Shown here: piece by piece, positions 24,573-33,964 of the stretch
Position numbering within the stretch: the first letter of the stretch is position 1
How the letters are laid out: each line of letters begins with the position of its first letter
Source of the DNA: Blastococcus aggregatus
GTDB taxonomy: Bacteria; Actinomycetota; Actinomycetes; Mycobacteriales; Geodermatophilaceae
Length of the DNA stretch: 64,000 nt
NCBI RefSeq assembly: GCF_900221005.1
Contig: NZ_OBQI01000003.1
Coordinates: 186,001-250,000, forward strand
Direction of reading: 5' to 3'
The notes under the pieces: model-generated
What the model saw: the letters and a program-made list of their open reading frames with translations, nothing else
What the model was told of the DNA's origin: nothing
The model's database searches: none
Program-made: the position numbers and the translations under genes

Positions 24573-26084
24573 GTGGGCGAGGCACTTCTCGACAGCTTGT
24601 CCCAGGTTCTGCAACTGCAGACCCTTGGCCTGATGCTGCTCGGCGTCGCGATCGGCTTCGTCGTCGGGATCCTGCCCGGGCTCGGCGGGCCCGTGACGCT
24701 GGCGCTGATGCTGCCATTCACGTTCACCATGGAGCCGGTCGAGGCCTTCGCCTTCCTGCTCGGAATGCTGGTCGTGACCTCCACGACCGGCGACATCACG
24801 TCGGTCCTCTTTGGCATCCCGGGCGAGGCGACCTCGGCAGCGGCCACGCTCGACGGCTACCCCCTCACCCGCCGGGGCCAGAGCGGCCGTGCCCTCGGCG
24901 CGGTCCTGTTCAGCTCCGCGCTGGGGTCGGTGTTCGGCGCCCTGGTCCTCGCCCTGTCGGTGCCTGTGATCAGACCGGTAGTGCTCGCCCTCAGCGCACC
25001 GGAGTTCTTCATGCTGACCCTGGTCGGCCTGACATTCGTGGTGGCGCTCTCGGGGAAGAACGTCACCAAGGGCCTTCTCATGGCCGTCCTGGGCCTGCTC
25101 GTGGCGCTGATCGGGATCGACTCGCAGGAGGGCATCCCGCGTTACACGATGGACCAGATCTACCTGTGGGACGGCATTCCGCTGGTACCACTGGTCGTCG
25201 GCCTGTTCGGCGGGGCCGAGGTGCTCCAACTCATGCTTAGCCGGAGCAGCATCGCGTCGAAGGCAAGTGACGTGCCCACCCGGATCACCGGCGTAGGCGA
25301 GGGGATCCGGGACACGCTGCGCCACTGGCCGGTCGTCCTGCGGTCAAGCGCCATCGGCTCCACCATCGGCATGGTCCCGGGTCTCGGCGGCTCGGTGGCC
25401 CAGTTCATCGCCTACGGTCAGGCGCGCCAGTCGTCCAAGAACCCGGAGCAGTTCGGCAAGGGCGCGATCGACGGCGTCATCGCCAGCGGCGCGGTCAACA
25501 ACGCCAAGGACGGCGGTTCACTCGTCCCCACCGTCGCGTTCGGGATCCCGGGCGGCGCGGCGACCGCCGTGCTGCTGAGCGCTTTCCTGATCGCCGGGCT
25601 CGACCCCGGTCCGGAGATGCTGACGACCGAGCTCGACGTCACCTACTCCATGGTGTGGATCGTCGTCCTGGCCAACTTCGTCGCCGTCGCGGCCGCCTTT
25701 GCCTTTCTCCGCCCGCTCACCCGCCTGACGTTCATCTCCGGCCCGCTACTCGTGCCCTTCCTCCTGCTTCTACTGGGGCTGGGGGCCTACAGTTCCAGCA
25801 ACTCCTTCGGCGACGTCCTGGTCATGCTGATCGCCGCGGCCATCGGCGTGGCCTGCATCCGCTGGGACTGGCCCCGCGTGCCGTTCCTCCTCGCCGTCGT
25901 GCTCGGCGGTATTGCCGAGCGGTACCTGTTCGTCTCCTACTCGCTTTTCGGCTGGGACTGGCTCCTGCGCCCGGCCGTTATCGGCATGGCCGTGGTGCTT
26001 GTCGGAGTCTTCGTGGTCCCGGCGCTGCGCCGACTCCGTAACCGCCCCCAGACCGCCCCGCTCACCGAGGACGTCCGTTCGTGA
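24573..26084 (+). CDS. tctA: Tripartite tricarboxylate transporter permease, TctA family
   Basis: Large membrane subunit of a tripartite tricarboxylate transporter, about 503 residues and 11-12 helices. It has the family's paired LPGLGGP-type motifs: GILPGLGGPVTLALMLP near residue 33 and the GMVPGLGGSVAQF repeat about 230 residues later. These transporters import citrate-like or aromatic dicarboxylates with a periplasmic binding protein (TctC, here at 26777). The GTG at 24573 has GGAG 7 bases upstream; an ATG 30 bases earlier lacks a site. Overlaps TctB by 4 bases (GTGA). Confidence 0.9.
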   Translation: MGEALLDSLSQVLQLQTLGLMLLGVAIGFVVGILPGLGGPVTLALMLPFTFTMEPVEAFAFLLGMLVVTSTTGDITSVLFGIPGEATSAAATLDGYPLTRRGQSGRALGAVLFSSALGSVFGALVLALSVPVIRPVVLALSAPEFFMLTLVGLTFVVALSGKNVTKGLLMAVLGLLVALIGIDSQEGIPRYTMDQIYLWDGIPLVPLVVGLFGGAEVLQLMLSRSSIASKASDVPTRITGVGEGIRDTLRHWPVVLRSSAIGSTIGMVPGLGGSVAQFIAYGQARQSSKNPEQFGKGAIDGVIASGAVNNAKDGGSLVPTVAFGIPGGAATAVLLSAFLIAGLDPGPEMLTTELDVTYSMVWIVVLANFVAVAAAFAFLRPLTRLTFISGPLLVPFLLLLLGLGAYSSSNSFGDVLVMLIAAAIGVACIRWDWPRVPFLLAVVLGGIAERYLFVSYSLFGWDWLLRPAVIGMAVVLVGVFVVPALRRLRNRPQTAPLTEDVRS

Positions 26085-26635
26085 CCACGCCCGATACCCC
26101 CGCCGGTACCGCGCCCGCGGCGCCTACCGCCAGGCAGAAAACCGAGCACCGGCTGCCGGTGGTCGACATCGTCATCAGCCTCGGCCTGGCAGCGCTCTTC
26201 GGCAACGCATTCTGGATCGCGACGGAGTGGTCAGAGCGCGCCGGGCTGTTCCCCCGCATGGTGACCTTGCTGGGTGTGGCTCTTGCTCTCCTGCATGTGG
26301 TGATGCTGCTCCTGCGCGCCCGCCGCGCCGTGCCGGTGGTCGAGTCGCGGGTGGACGCCGACGACGAGGCCGAGGGCGACGTCGAGTACGTCTTCGCCCA
26401 TGCCGGTGGCCGCGTCTGGGCCGGCTCGCTGGCATGGGTCGCGGCCTTCTTCGTGGGGCTGTACGTGGTTGGCCTGTTCGTCACCGCCCCGCTTTTCGCC
26501 TTCACCTACCTGAAATTGTCGGTGCGCAGGTCGTGGGTGTTCAGCCTCGTCTACGCGGCCGTGGTCTTCGCCGTGCTCTACCTCGCGTTCGAGGTGGCGT
26601 TGCAACTGCAAGTCCCACCCGGGCTCTTCTTCTGA
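26081..26635 (+). CDS. tctB: Tripartite tricarboxylate transporter small subunit, TctB family
   Basis: A 184-residue protein with four hydrophobic segments (about 27-45, 58-78, 112-135, 145-170), the usual layout of TctB. Its function is structural. An acidic loop (ESRVDADDEAEGDVEYVF) is found between the second and third helices. The GTG start overlaps the TctA stop. The binding protein follows after 141 bases, in which no gene is visible. Confidence 0.85.
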   Translation: MTTPDTPAGTAPAAPTARQKTEHRLPVVDIVISLGLAALFGNAFWIATEWSERAGLFPRMVTLLGVALALLHVVMLLLRARRAVPVVESRVDADDEAEGDVEYVFAHAGGRVWAGSLAWVAAFFVGLYVVGLFVTAPLFAFTYLKLSVRRSWVFSLVYAAVVFAVLYLAFEVALQLQVPPGLFF

Positions 26636-26776
26636 TCTGCCTCCGCCGGGCTCCTCAGGCCGGCAGACGGCAGCAAGCCCCTCGACCCCGACGCACCGTC
26701 GCACCCTCCGGCTCGTCGGTCACCAGCAGCACCCCGTACGGGCACCACGACAGCTACCCGAACCAAGGAGAACGCC

Positions 26777-27814
26777 ATGACCCACAGGCCCTTGACCGCC
26801 CTGCGCCGTGCCGGCGGAGCCGCCGTCCTCGTCGCCGCTCTCGCCGCATGCGGGCAGGACGGTGAGACGTCCGGCGACGGTGCCGAGGCGAATTTCTACG
26901 AAGGGGAGAACCTCGACTTTGTGGTCCCCTACGACGCCGGCGGTGGCTACGACGTCTACGCCCGCGCCATCGCCCCGTATCTGGGGGAGTGCCTGGGAGC
27001 GGAGGTCGTGGTGCGCAACGAGCCGGGCGCCGGGAGCCTGCTCGCCACCAACGCCACGGCCGCAGCCGGGCCCGAGGACCGCCGCATTCAGATCACCAAC
27101 TCAGTGGGCACGACCAGTGCGCAGATCGCTGGCGCCGAGGGCGTCATGTTCGATATGTCCGAGTTCTCCATGATCGGCCGGCTGGCGACCGCTCCGGACA
27201 CGGTCGCCGTTGCCGCCGACAGCGACCTCGAGGACTTCCAGGACATCATCGACTCCGAGGAGACGGTGCGTTTCGTCGCCACAGGCCCCGGCAGCAACGA
27301 GTACATCGCAGCCAGCGTGCTGTCGGCCATCTACGGCTTCCCGTACGAGGTCATCACCGGCTTCGGCGGCTCGGGCGAGGCCCGGCTGGCCGTCATCGCG
27401 GGCAACGCCGACGCCCACGCCAGCACCTGGGACAGTCACCTCGGTGCGATCGAGAGCGGTGAGCTGAACCCGGTCCTCGTCACCAGCGACGAGCCGGTCG
27501 AGCTCCTTCCCGACACCCCCGTCCTCACCGACTTCACCCCCGAGTCGGAGGAGGGGCAGGTGCTGGTGGAGGACCTTGTGAACCTGGAGACCCTCGGCCG
27601 CGGCCTCGTGGCACCCCCCGGGCTGCCCGAGAACCAGCTGACCGAGCTGCGTGAGGCCTTCGAGTGCGCCACCACCAATGAGGAGCTGATCGCAGAGCTC
27701 GAGGGCCAGCAGCGTCCGCTGGACGTGCTCAACGGTGACGAGTACCTCGAGCTGATCGAGTCGGTGATCGACTCCTCCCCGGAGTTCATCGAGGCGGTCA
27801 AGGCCTCCTTCTGA
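26777..27814 (+). CDS. tctC: Tripartite tricarboxylate transporter binding protein, TctC family
   Basis: A 345-residue lipoprotein with a signal ending in LAAC (Cys about 25), then the Bug/TctC domain starting VVPYDAGGGYDVYARAIAPYLG, which contains the carboxylate-binding loop. It should capture the carboxylated substrate for TctAB. It is somewhat acidic and longer than many TctC proteins (about 320). The ATG has an AAGGAG site. A terminator at 27824-27860 follows directly. TctC/TphC-type proteins bind terephthalate, phthalate and tricarboxylates; the ligand here is unknown. Confidence 0.9.
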   Translation: MTHRPLTALRRAGGAAVLVAALAACGQDGETSGDGAEANFYEGENLDFVVPYDAGGGYDVYARAIAPYLGECLGAEVVVRNEPGAGSLLATNATAAAGPEDRRIQITNSVGTTSAQIAGAEGVMFDMSEFSMIGRLATAPDTVAVAADSDLEDFQDIIDSEETVRFVATGPGSNEYIAASVLSAIYGFPYEVITGFGGSGEARLAVIAGNADAHASTWDSHLGAIESGELNPVLVTSDEPVELLPDTPVLTDFTPESEEGQVLVEDLVNLETLGRGLVAPPGLPENQLTELREAFECATTNEELIAELEGQQRPLDVLNGDEYLELIESVIDSSPEFIEAVKASF

Positions 27815-27823
27815 CACCGGGGA

Positions 27824-27860
27824 CTGGGGGCGCCGGCGAACTGCTCGGCGGCGCCCCCAG
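27824..27860 (+). terminator. Terminator of the tct operon
   Basis: Exact 12-bp arms (27824-27835 and 27849-27860), both GC-rich, enclose a 13-base loop, 10 bases after the TctC stop. This is a clear intrinsic-type hairpin for the plus strand. It suggests that the isochorismatase gene at 27929 has its own promoter or low read-through. Confidence 0.75.
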
Positions 27861-27928
27861 CGACCTCGCTGTCCCGATTTCCGGGGGCCGGCGCACTGCG
27901 CCGTCTGCCGCCGTTGGAGGTGCCGTCC

Positions 27929-28654
27929 ATGTCGTCGAACGTCTCTGCTCTGGACCCCTTCGAGGACCACTGCTGGCGCGACGTCATCCCCGCCGAGACT
28001 CTGGAGGTCTACCGGTCCTACCAGCGGGAGACCGGGATCGTCGGCCTGCCGGCGGTCCTGGCCGTCGACCTCTTCAGCGGCGTGTTCCCCGAGGGCCCGA
28101 TGACGCTGGCCGACGCCGTTGCCCGCAATCCGCGGAGCTGTGGCCCCTACGCGTGGGCGGCGCGCACGCCGATCGCCACCCTCCTCAACTCCGCCCGCGG
28201 GCGCGGCCTCCCCGTGCTCTTCAGCAGCCAGAACCCCGAGACTTCACGGGCAACCAACCGTCCCCCGTCCCAGCGCGACGCTGCAGACCTTTCTCTCGAT
28301 CCCTTCTTCGGACCCCGTGCCGGCGAGCTGGTCGTCCCCAAGCGCCGGGCCAGCGTCTTCTTCGAGACAGACCTCGCCGACCACCTTGAGCGGCTGGGCG
28401 TCGACACACTGATCCTGTGCGGAGAGACCACGAGCGGCTGCGTCCGGGCGACCGCCGTCGACGCCTACTCCCACGGCTTCCACGCGGTAGTGGTCGAAGA
28501 AGCGGTGTTCGACCGCAGCCCCCTCAGCCACAAGGTCAGTCTCTTCGACCTGCACCACAAGTACGCCGACGTGATGTCCCTCGCCCAGGTGGAGCAGGCC
28601 CTGGCCGCATGTCCGGCGTCCCCGTCCACGGCCATTCGGCCGCGCACACCCTGA
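27929..28654 (+). CDS. Isochorismatase-family amidohydrolase
   Basis: A 241-residue cysteine hydrolase of the isochorismatase fold. The triad is visible as D47 (VDLF), K138 (VVPKRR) and C171 (GETTSGCVRATAVDA), the layout of N-carbamoylsarcosine amidohydrolase, nicotinamidase and maleamate amidohydrolase. The TTSGC context around the Cys is nearest to carbamoylsarcosine/maleamate types. The ATG at 27929 has a GGAGG site 8 bases upstream; a TTG upstream is also possible. It lies after the tct operon and would hydrolyse an amide or carbamoyl group in a nitrogen-containing substrate. Confidence 0.85.
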   Translation: MSSNVSALDPFEDHCWRDVIPAETLEVYRSYQRETGIVGLPAVLAVDLFSGVFPEGPMTLADAVARNPRSCGPYAWAARTPIATLLNSARGRGLPVLFSSQNPETSRATNRPPSQRDAADLSLDPFFGPRAGELVVPKRRASVFFETDLADHLERLGVDTLILCGETTSGCVRATAVDAYSHGFHAVVVEEAVFDRSPLSHKVSLFDLHHKYADVMSLAQVEQALAACPASPSTAIRPRTP

Positions 28655-28701
28655 CGCCGTCGCCCACGGTGTAACCCACGAGCTCCGGAAGCGAGTACTC
28701 C

Positions 28702-29112
28702 GTGTTTACCAACATCCTCGTAGCCCTCAAGGAGAACCAGCCGCACGAGCCGCTGCTGGAGCTCGCGAAGAAGGCCGGCCCCAGCCCCGCGCGCGTGCAC
28801 CTGGTCACGCTCGTGCGGGTGGGGACCGAGGACGACGAGATCCAGCGGCTCCGCCGCACCGAGCGCAGCCTGGAGGAGCAGGCGAAGATGCTCACGGGCG
28901 AGGGCTACGAGACGACCTGGGAAGCGAGCATCGTCGCCGTCAGCGCCGCGGTGGACCTGGTGCGGATCGCAGCCACCCGGGAATCGGACCTGATGGTCAT
29001 CGGGCTGGCCAAGCGCACGCGGGTGGGCAAGGCTCTGATGGGCAGTGACGCGCAGCGCATCATGCTCAGCGCCGAGTGCCCCGTCCTCGTCCGGCAGCTG
29101 CACGGGATGTAG
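28702..29112 (+). CDS. Universal stress protein (UspA family)
   Basis: A 136-residue single Usp domain: FTNILVALKENQP at the start, a central helical stretch rich in Glu/Arg, and the C-terminal block DLMVIGLAKRTRVGKALMGSDAQRIMLSAECPVLV. The ATP-binding G-x2-G-x9-G-(S/T) pattern is GLAKRTRVGKALMGSDA, which departs from the classic one, so nucleotide binding is uncertain. The GTG start has a GGAAG site. Its reason for being in this cluster is unknown; Usp genes often accompany transport or catabolic operons. Confidence 0.85.
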   Translation: MFTNILVALKENQPHEPLLELAKKAGPSPARVHLVTLVRVGTEDDEIQRLRRTERSLEEQAKMLTGEGYETTWEASIVAVSAAVDLVRIAATRESDLMVIGLAKRTRVGKALMGSDAQRIMLSAECPVLVRQLHGM

Positions 29113-29183
29113 CCATCTCGGCGAGGCTCCGCACCATCATCGACACCGCTGCCCCCGGAGGGCGCCGATCGGCCCGGAGGAAC

Positions 29184-30635
29184 GTGCACTCGCGCTTGAA
29201 CAGCTCGGCCGACCGACACCGGGGGAACCGTCCCGCCGAGCTCCGGAGCGCCCCCCCGGCGTCCCGGTTCGGACGACATCGGGCCGTCGATCTGGGGCCA
29301 CGTCTGGTGGTGCCGCTCTGCGCCGGTGCGGTGCTGAACCCGGTCAACTCCACGGTCATCGCGACCGCCCTTTCCCCCATCGGCGGCGACCTGGGAGTCG
29401 GTCCCTCGGCTACGGCCTGGCTCGTGGCGGTGATGTACCTGGCCAGCGCCATCGGCCAGCCCGTGGCCGGACGGCTGGCTGACCAGTTCGGCCCGCGGCG
29501 GGTCTTCCTCGCCGGCGGCATGCTCGTCGCGGTGGCCGGCGTGCTCGGGGCGCTCGCACCGGATTTCAGCTGGCTGCTGGCCTCCCGGGCCCTGGTGGGT
29601 CTGGGCACGGGGGCGGCATTCCCGGCGGCGATCGCGATGCTCCGGGAGCAAGCCGGTCGACTGGGTGTGCCCACTCCCCCGCGCACGCTGGCCTTGCTGA
29701 GCACCGTGAGCCTGGTGACGCTGACCGTCGGCCCCCCGCTGGGCGGCGTCCTCGTGGACACCATCGGTTGGCGGGCCGTCTTCGCGGTCAACGTGCCGCT
29801 CGGTCTGGCCGTCACAGCCCTGGGCTTCCTCCTGCTCCCCCGGTCGTTGCCCCGGCACCGGGAAGCACGAGCCTGGCGGCTGCTCGACCTGCCCGGAACT
29901 GCCCTCTTTGGGGGCGCCGTCTCGCTCTTCCTGCTGACCACGATGAAGTTGCCGCGGCCACCGGCTGCAGTCCTGCTGGGCCTGGTGGGTTGCCTGCTTC
30001 TCCTCGTCCTGGTGGAGGTGCGCGTGCGTACGCCGTTCATCGACCTCCGCATGCTGGGCACGAACGCCGCGCTGGTGACCGCGTACGCGCGGGTCTTCCT
30101 CACCTTCCTGGTCGTGTATGGGGTGCTCTTCGGGCTGACTCCCTGGCTCCAGGACAGCCGGGGTCTGTCCGCGAGCGCCGCGGGGCTGGTACTCCTGGGC
30201 ATGTCGGCGGTCGGCGCCGTCGCGGCCTTCGTCGGCGTCCGCGGTCGGCGCCTGCTCCCCCCGTTGATGGTAGGGGCGCTGGGCCTCCTCGCGGGGAGCG
30301 CCGGAATGCTGGTCCTGGACGCGGACTCGTCGATCGCTCTGCTCGTTCTCGTGTGCGCGGCGTTCGGCCTGCCCAACGGCCTCGGACTCGTGGCGAACCA
30401 ACTCCTCGTGTACCGAGCGGCGCCCGCGGACCATGTCGGGGCGGCAGCGGGCCTCTTCCGAACCGCGCAGTACACCGGCGCGATGACCGCCACGGGTGTC
30501 GCAGCGCTCGCCTACGCCGACGGCGTCTCCGGCGACGGGCTGCACTTCCTGGGCTGGGTCTCCGTCGGAGCGGGAGCTCTGCTGCTGCTGCTCACGGTCG
30601 GCGACAGAGGCCTGCGCCGGTTCGCCGAGGTCTGA
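29184..30635 (+). CDS. MFS transporter, DHA2-type (14-helix)
   Basis: A transporter of about 483 residues with 13-14 hydrophobic segments, the motif A-like loop GRLADQFGPRRVFLAGG after helix 2 and a PTPPRTLALLSTVSLVTLTVGPPLGGVLVD stretch (motif C type, antiporter). The group exports drugs or toxic compounds with protons. The GTG at 29184 is supported by a CGGAGGAAC site; earlier in-frame codons are non-coding in composition. The start remains uncertain. It follows the Usp gene by 71 bases. Confidence 0.83.
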   Translation: MHSRLNSSADRHRGNRPAELRSAPPASRFGRHRAVDLGPRLVVPLCAGAVLNPVNSTVIATALSPIGGDLGVGPSATAWLVAVMYLASAIGQPVAGRLADQFGPRRVFLAGGMLVAVAGVLGALAPDFSWLLASRALVGLGTGAAFPAAIAMLREQAGRLGVPTPPRTLALLSTVSLVTLTVGPPLGGVLVDTIGWRAVFAVNVPLGLAVTALGFLLLPRSLPRHREARAWRLLDLPGTALFGGAVSLFLLTTMKLPRPPAAVLLGLVGCLLLLVLVEVRVRTPFIDLRMLGTNAALVTAYARVFLTFLVVYGVLFGLTPWLQDSRGLSASAAGLVLLGMSAVGAVAAFVGVRGRRLLPPLMVGALGLLAGSAGMLVLDADSSIALLVLVCAAFGLPNGLGLVANQLLVYRAAPADHVGAAAGLFRTAQYTGAMTATGVAALAYADGVSGDGLHFLGWVSVGAGALLLLLTVGDRGLRRFAEV

Positions 30636-30872
30636 ACGATCCCGCGCCCAGGCACCATCGGCGCGGGGGCTCGGACCCCTGGTTCAGGCGGCGGCAGCGG
30701 GGTGCCCGATGGCGTCGCAGCCACCGGCATGAGCCGCCACACCGTGCTGTCCGGGTCACCTTCCCCTGCACGCCCTCCAGCGGCACCGGGGACGGGGCGC
30801 ACCCCTGTCGTCTGTCCCGACCACGCGATTTGGCCTGGCGGCGGGACCTCACGGATATGTGGCCTGAGTGTG

Positions 30873-30933
30873 TTGACCATGGCGCAGGGCTCCCGGTACG
30901 TTCGACCAGCGCACAACGGTTCGGCATGCGAAC
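30873..30933 (+). promoter_or_regulatory. Probable promoter and palindromic operator ahead of the amidohydrolase gene
   Basis: TTGACC (30873-30878) and TACGTT (30897-30902) are 18 bases apart, a plausible promoter for the gene starting at 31048. A 15-bp palindrome, GTTCG-GCATG-CGAAC, sits at 30919-30933 just downstream, where a repressor would block transcription. The form resembles IclR-type sites; the regulator at 35012 is a candidate. The rest of the 412-bp gap (30636-31047) shows no gene. Confidence 0.4.
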
Positions 30934-31047
30934 ACGACTCGCAGTCGTAGCCCCCTCTGGATAAGTGACGTCGTACAAAAATCACCCGCCGCTGCGCAGG
31001 ACCAGAGCTGCGCCAGGCGAGGAACGGCCACGACGGAAGGTCCCACA

Positions 31048-32073
31048 ATGAAGATCGATGCGTTCTGCCACATCATGCCGCGCCCGTATTTCGATCGCTT
31101 CTTCGAACTGGACGCACCCCCGGACGTGCAGAACCTGCGTAAGCGTGTTTCCAACATCCCGGCACTCGTCGACATGAACGTCCGTTTCCGCCAGATGGAC
31201 GAGTTTGGCGACTACCGGCAGATCATCAACATCGCCGCTCCGCCGGTGGAGTTCTTCGGCTCGCCCAAGATCTCCAAGGAACTGTCCCGGATCGGCAACG
31301 AGTCAATGGCGGAGCTTGTCGCCGCACACCCGGAGCGCTTCGCTGGATGGACAGCCTGCGTGCCGATGGACGACCCGGACGCCGCCGTCGAGGAGCTCGA
31401 GTACGCGGTGAACGAGCTGGGTGCCCTCGGTGCTCAGATCTACACCCACGTCGCCGGCCACCCCATGGACGAGCCCCGGTTCGACCCGTTCTACGCCAAG
31501 GTCGCCGAGCTCGGTTCACTGCTGCAGGTGCACCCCAGCCGGAGCTCCGCGTGGGCGGACTACCCCAGCGAACAGCGCTCCAAGTACGAGATCTGGTGGA
31601 CCTTTGGATGGGAGTATGACCTGTCGGCCTTCATGGCGCGCATGGTCTTCTCAGGAGTACTCGAGCGCTATCCCGACCTGAAGATGCTCATTCACCACGG
31701 GGGCAGCATGGTGCCGCACTTCTCCGGGCGCGTGGGGCCAGGCTGGGATCAGCTGGGCGCCCGTACTCCTGAGGACCAGAAGGACGACATCACCGGCTAC
31801 CCGTTGACGAAGCGTCCACTGGAATACTTCAAGATGATGTACGCCGACACCGCGATGTTCGGTGCCGCCCACGCTCTCCGCTGCAGTATCGACTTCTACG
31901 GCGTCGACCATGTGCTCTTCTCGTCGGACAGCCCATACGACCCCGAGAAGGGTCCCGGCTACATCCGCGCCACGATCAAGAACCTCCAGGAGATCGGCCT
32001 CAGCGAGGCCGAACAGGACGCCATTTTCCGGGGCAACGTGACCAAGATGCTCGGCCTCGAGCTCAAGGGCTGA
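31048..32073 (+). CDS. Amidohydrolase-family decarboxylase-like enzyme (ACMSD superfamily)
   Basis: A 341-residue TIM-barrel metalloenzyme of the aminocarboxymuconate semialdehyde decarboxylase/gamma-resorcylate decarboxylase superfamily. The active-site residues H162 (QVHPSR), H216-H217 (LIHHGG) and D294 (FSSDSPYD) are present. At the N-terminus the family's first metal pair (HxH or ExH) reads F6-C7-H8, so the first ligand is missing. Family members decarboxylate dihydroxybenzoates or muconate semialdehydes, and some are hydrolases. Preceded by GGAAGG at 10 bases. It lies 38 bases before a flavin hydroxylase, a common pairing in aromatic catabolism. Confidence 0.83.
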   Translation: MKIDAFCHIMPRPYFDRFFELDAPPDVQNLRKRVSNIPALVDMNVRFRQMDEFGDYRQIINIAAPPVEFFGSPKISKELSRIGNESMAELVAAHPERFAGWTACVPMDDPDAAVEELEYAVNELGALGAQIYTHVAGHPMDEPRFDPFYAKVAELGSLLQVHPSRSSAWADYPSEQRSKYEIWWTFGWEYDLSAFMARMVFSGVLERYPDLKMLIHHGGSMVPHFSGRVGPGWDQLGARTPEDQKDDITGYPLTKRPLEYFKMMYADTAMFGAAHALRCSIDFYGVDHVLFSSDSPYDPEKGPGYIRATIKNLQEIGLSEAEQDAIFRGNVTKMLGLELKG

Positions 32074-32111
32074 GCCGAGCCTCTCAATCCGCCACGTTCC
32101 GAGGAGACGTT

Positions 32112-33743
32112 GTGAGCGACCCGCAAGTGATCATCGTCGGCGGAGGGCCGGTCGGCCTCAGTCTGGCCATCGACCTGGGGCAGCGAGGAATCCGCTGTCT
32201 CCTGCTCGACAAACGTCCCGCCCCGGGACGGCTCCCCAAGATGGAGCGGTGCAACGCCCGGACCATGGAGCACTACCGACGGCTGGGGCTGGCGGACATC
32301 ATCCGCTCGGCAGGTTTCGACACGGACCTGCCGATGGACGTCTTCATCTGTCTGGAGGACGTCACCCGGCCGCCACTGGTCCAGCATCGTTATCCGTCCG
32401 TGGAGGAACTGAAGCAGCGGTCGCATGACGTAAACGACGGCACCCAGCCGGCCGAGCCGTACCAGCTGATCTCCCAGTACACGCTCGAACCACTCCTGCG
32501 CTCGGTCGCGGAGGCGACCCCGGGCGTAGAAGTCCGGTTCGGGCACGAGGTCGTCGACTTCGCGCAGGACGAATCGGGCGTCACGACGCGCGCCCGGACC
32601 CTGGACGGCGACGACCTGTCGCTCCGTTCGGACTATGTCGTCGGCTGCGACGGAGGGTCCAGCACGGTTCGCGCCCGGCTGGGCGTGGAGCTCCGGGGCG
32701 AGTCCCTCCTCGAGATGCAGCAGGCTCTCTTCTACTGCGAGGACTTGTTCGACCGGATCCCCATCGGTAAGGGCCGGCACTACCACGTCGCGGACGATCA
32801 GCACTCGTTCCTGATCGTCCAGGACGACACCAAGCATTTCTCTCTGCACGCCGTCGTGGACAGCCCTGACGACATGCCGAAGCTCTTCGAGCGCATCGTC
32901 GGTATGCCGATCGACTACGAGATCCTCTACACCGGATCCTGGACGCAGCGACTGATGGTCGCCGACCGCTATCGCGACCGGCGGGTACTGATGGCCGGTG
33001 ATGCCGTGCACCTCGTGATCCCGACCGGTGGGCTGGGGATGAACACCGGCCTCGGCGACGCGATCGATCTGGCGTGGAAGCTGGCCGGCACGCTCCAAGG
33101 CTGGGGCGGCCCGGGCCTGCTCGAGTCCTACGAACTCGAACGACGGCCCATCGGGCTGCGGAACGTGGCTGCCTCGAAGAAGGCGGCGACGGGGCGCCGT
33201 GCCTGGCGAGCCATGTGGAAGTCCGACATCGCCGACAACTCGCCCGACGGGGCGCGAACGCGCGCGGAGCTCACCCGGGTCGCCGACCGCGAACAGCGGT
33301 GGAGCAACGACCTCGACGGCATCGAGCGAGGTTACCGCTATCTCGACTCGCCACTCATCGCGCACGAGGTCGAGGAAGGCCCCGACCCGGACAGCTTCAC
33401 CTACACCCCCACGACATGGCCCGGCGCGCGCCTGCCCAATGTCTGGATCGACGGATCAACCGCTGTGCAGGACCGGGTCGGCAAGGGCTACACCCTCCTG
33501 CTCCTCGGGAACACGGACGTGGCGCTGGACGACCTCACCGACGCCTTCGCCGCGCACGGCGCCCCGTTCGAGACGGTGCACGTCAACTCACCCCAGGCCC
33601 GCGAGGTGTACGGGCACGACCTCCTGCTTCTTCGGCCCGACATGCACATCGTCTGGCGGGGAAGCACTCCCCCGTCGGACCCGGCACGACTGGTGAACGC
33701 TGCAACAGGCGCTGACCTGTCACCCACCGTCGACCATCCCTGA
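32112..33743 (+). CDS. FAD-dependent aromatic monooxygenase (PheA/MhpA type)
   Basis: A 543-residue group A flavin monooxygenase. The FAD-binding GxGxxG is IVGGGPVGLSLAIDL (about 8-22), the DG motif lies at VVGCDGGSST (about 178-187), and the GD motif is GDAVHLVIPTGGLGMNTGLGDAIDLAWKL (about 297-325). It hydroxylates a phenolic ring with NAD(P)H and O2. The C-terminal thioredoxin-like domain of phenol/resorcinol-type enzymes seems present in the last 100 residues (GKGYTLLLLGNTDVALDDL). The GTG start has GAGGAG upstream. Coupled with the decarboxylase-like gene before it. Confidence 0.88.
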   Translation: MSDPQVIIVGGGPVGLSLAIDLGQRGIRCLLLDKRPAPGRLPKMERCNARTMEHYRRLGLADIIRSAGFDTDLPMDVFICLEDVTRPPLVQHRYPSVEELKQRSHDVNDGTQPAEPYQLISQYTLEPLLRSVAEATPGVEVRFGHEVVDFAQDESGVTTRARTLDGDDLSLRSDYVVGCDGGSSTVRARLGVELRGESLLEMQQALFYCEDLFDRIPIGKGRHYHVADDQHSFLIVQDDTKHFSLHAVVDSPDDMPKLFERIVGMPIDYEILYTGSWTQRLMVADRYRDRRVLMAGDAVHLVIPTGGLGMNTGLGDAIDLAWKLAGTLQGWGGPGLLESYELERRPIGLRNVAASKKAATGRRAWRAMWKSDIADNSPDGARTRAELTRVADREQRWSNDLDGIERGYRYLDSPLIAHEVEEGPDPDSFTYTPTTWPGARLPNVWIDGSTAVQDRVGKGYTLLLLGNTDVALDDLTDAFAAHGAPFETVHVNSPQAREVYGHDLLLLRPDMHIVWRGSTPPSDPARLVNAATGADLSPTVDHP

Positions 33744-33964
33744 TGGCCCGCGCGTCCCCTGAGGCACCTCGGTTCCGGGTGTGACGTCCCGCATGGGTCC
33801 TGGGCGAGTTCGCATGCCCTTGTCCGGATGACGAGGCCCTCGCTGTGATCATGCTGCTCGCGGCGCCGTCAGGAGCCCGCGGAACAGGGTTTGGCAACGA
33901 CTGCAGGAGCCGGCAAGGACGCCGGTCGAGCTTCCGTAGATCAACGCGTGAAGGAGAAGTGAGT

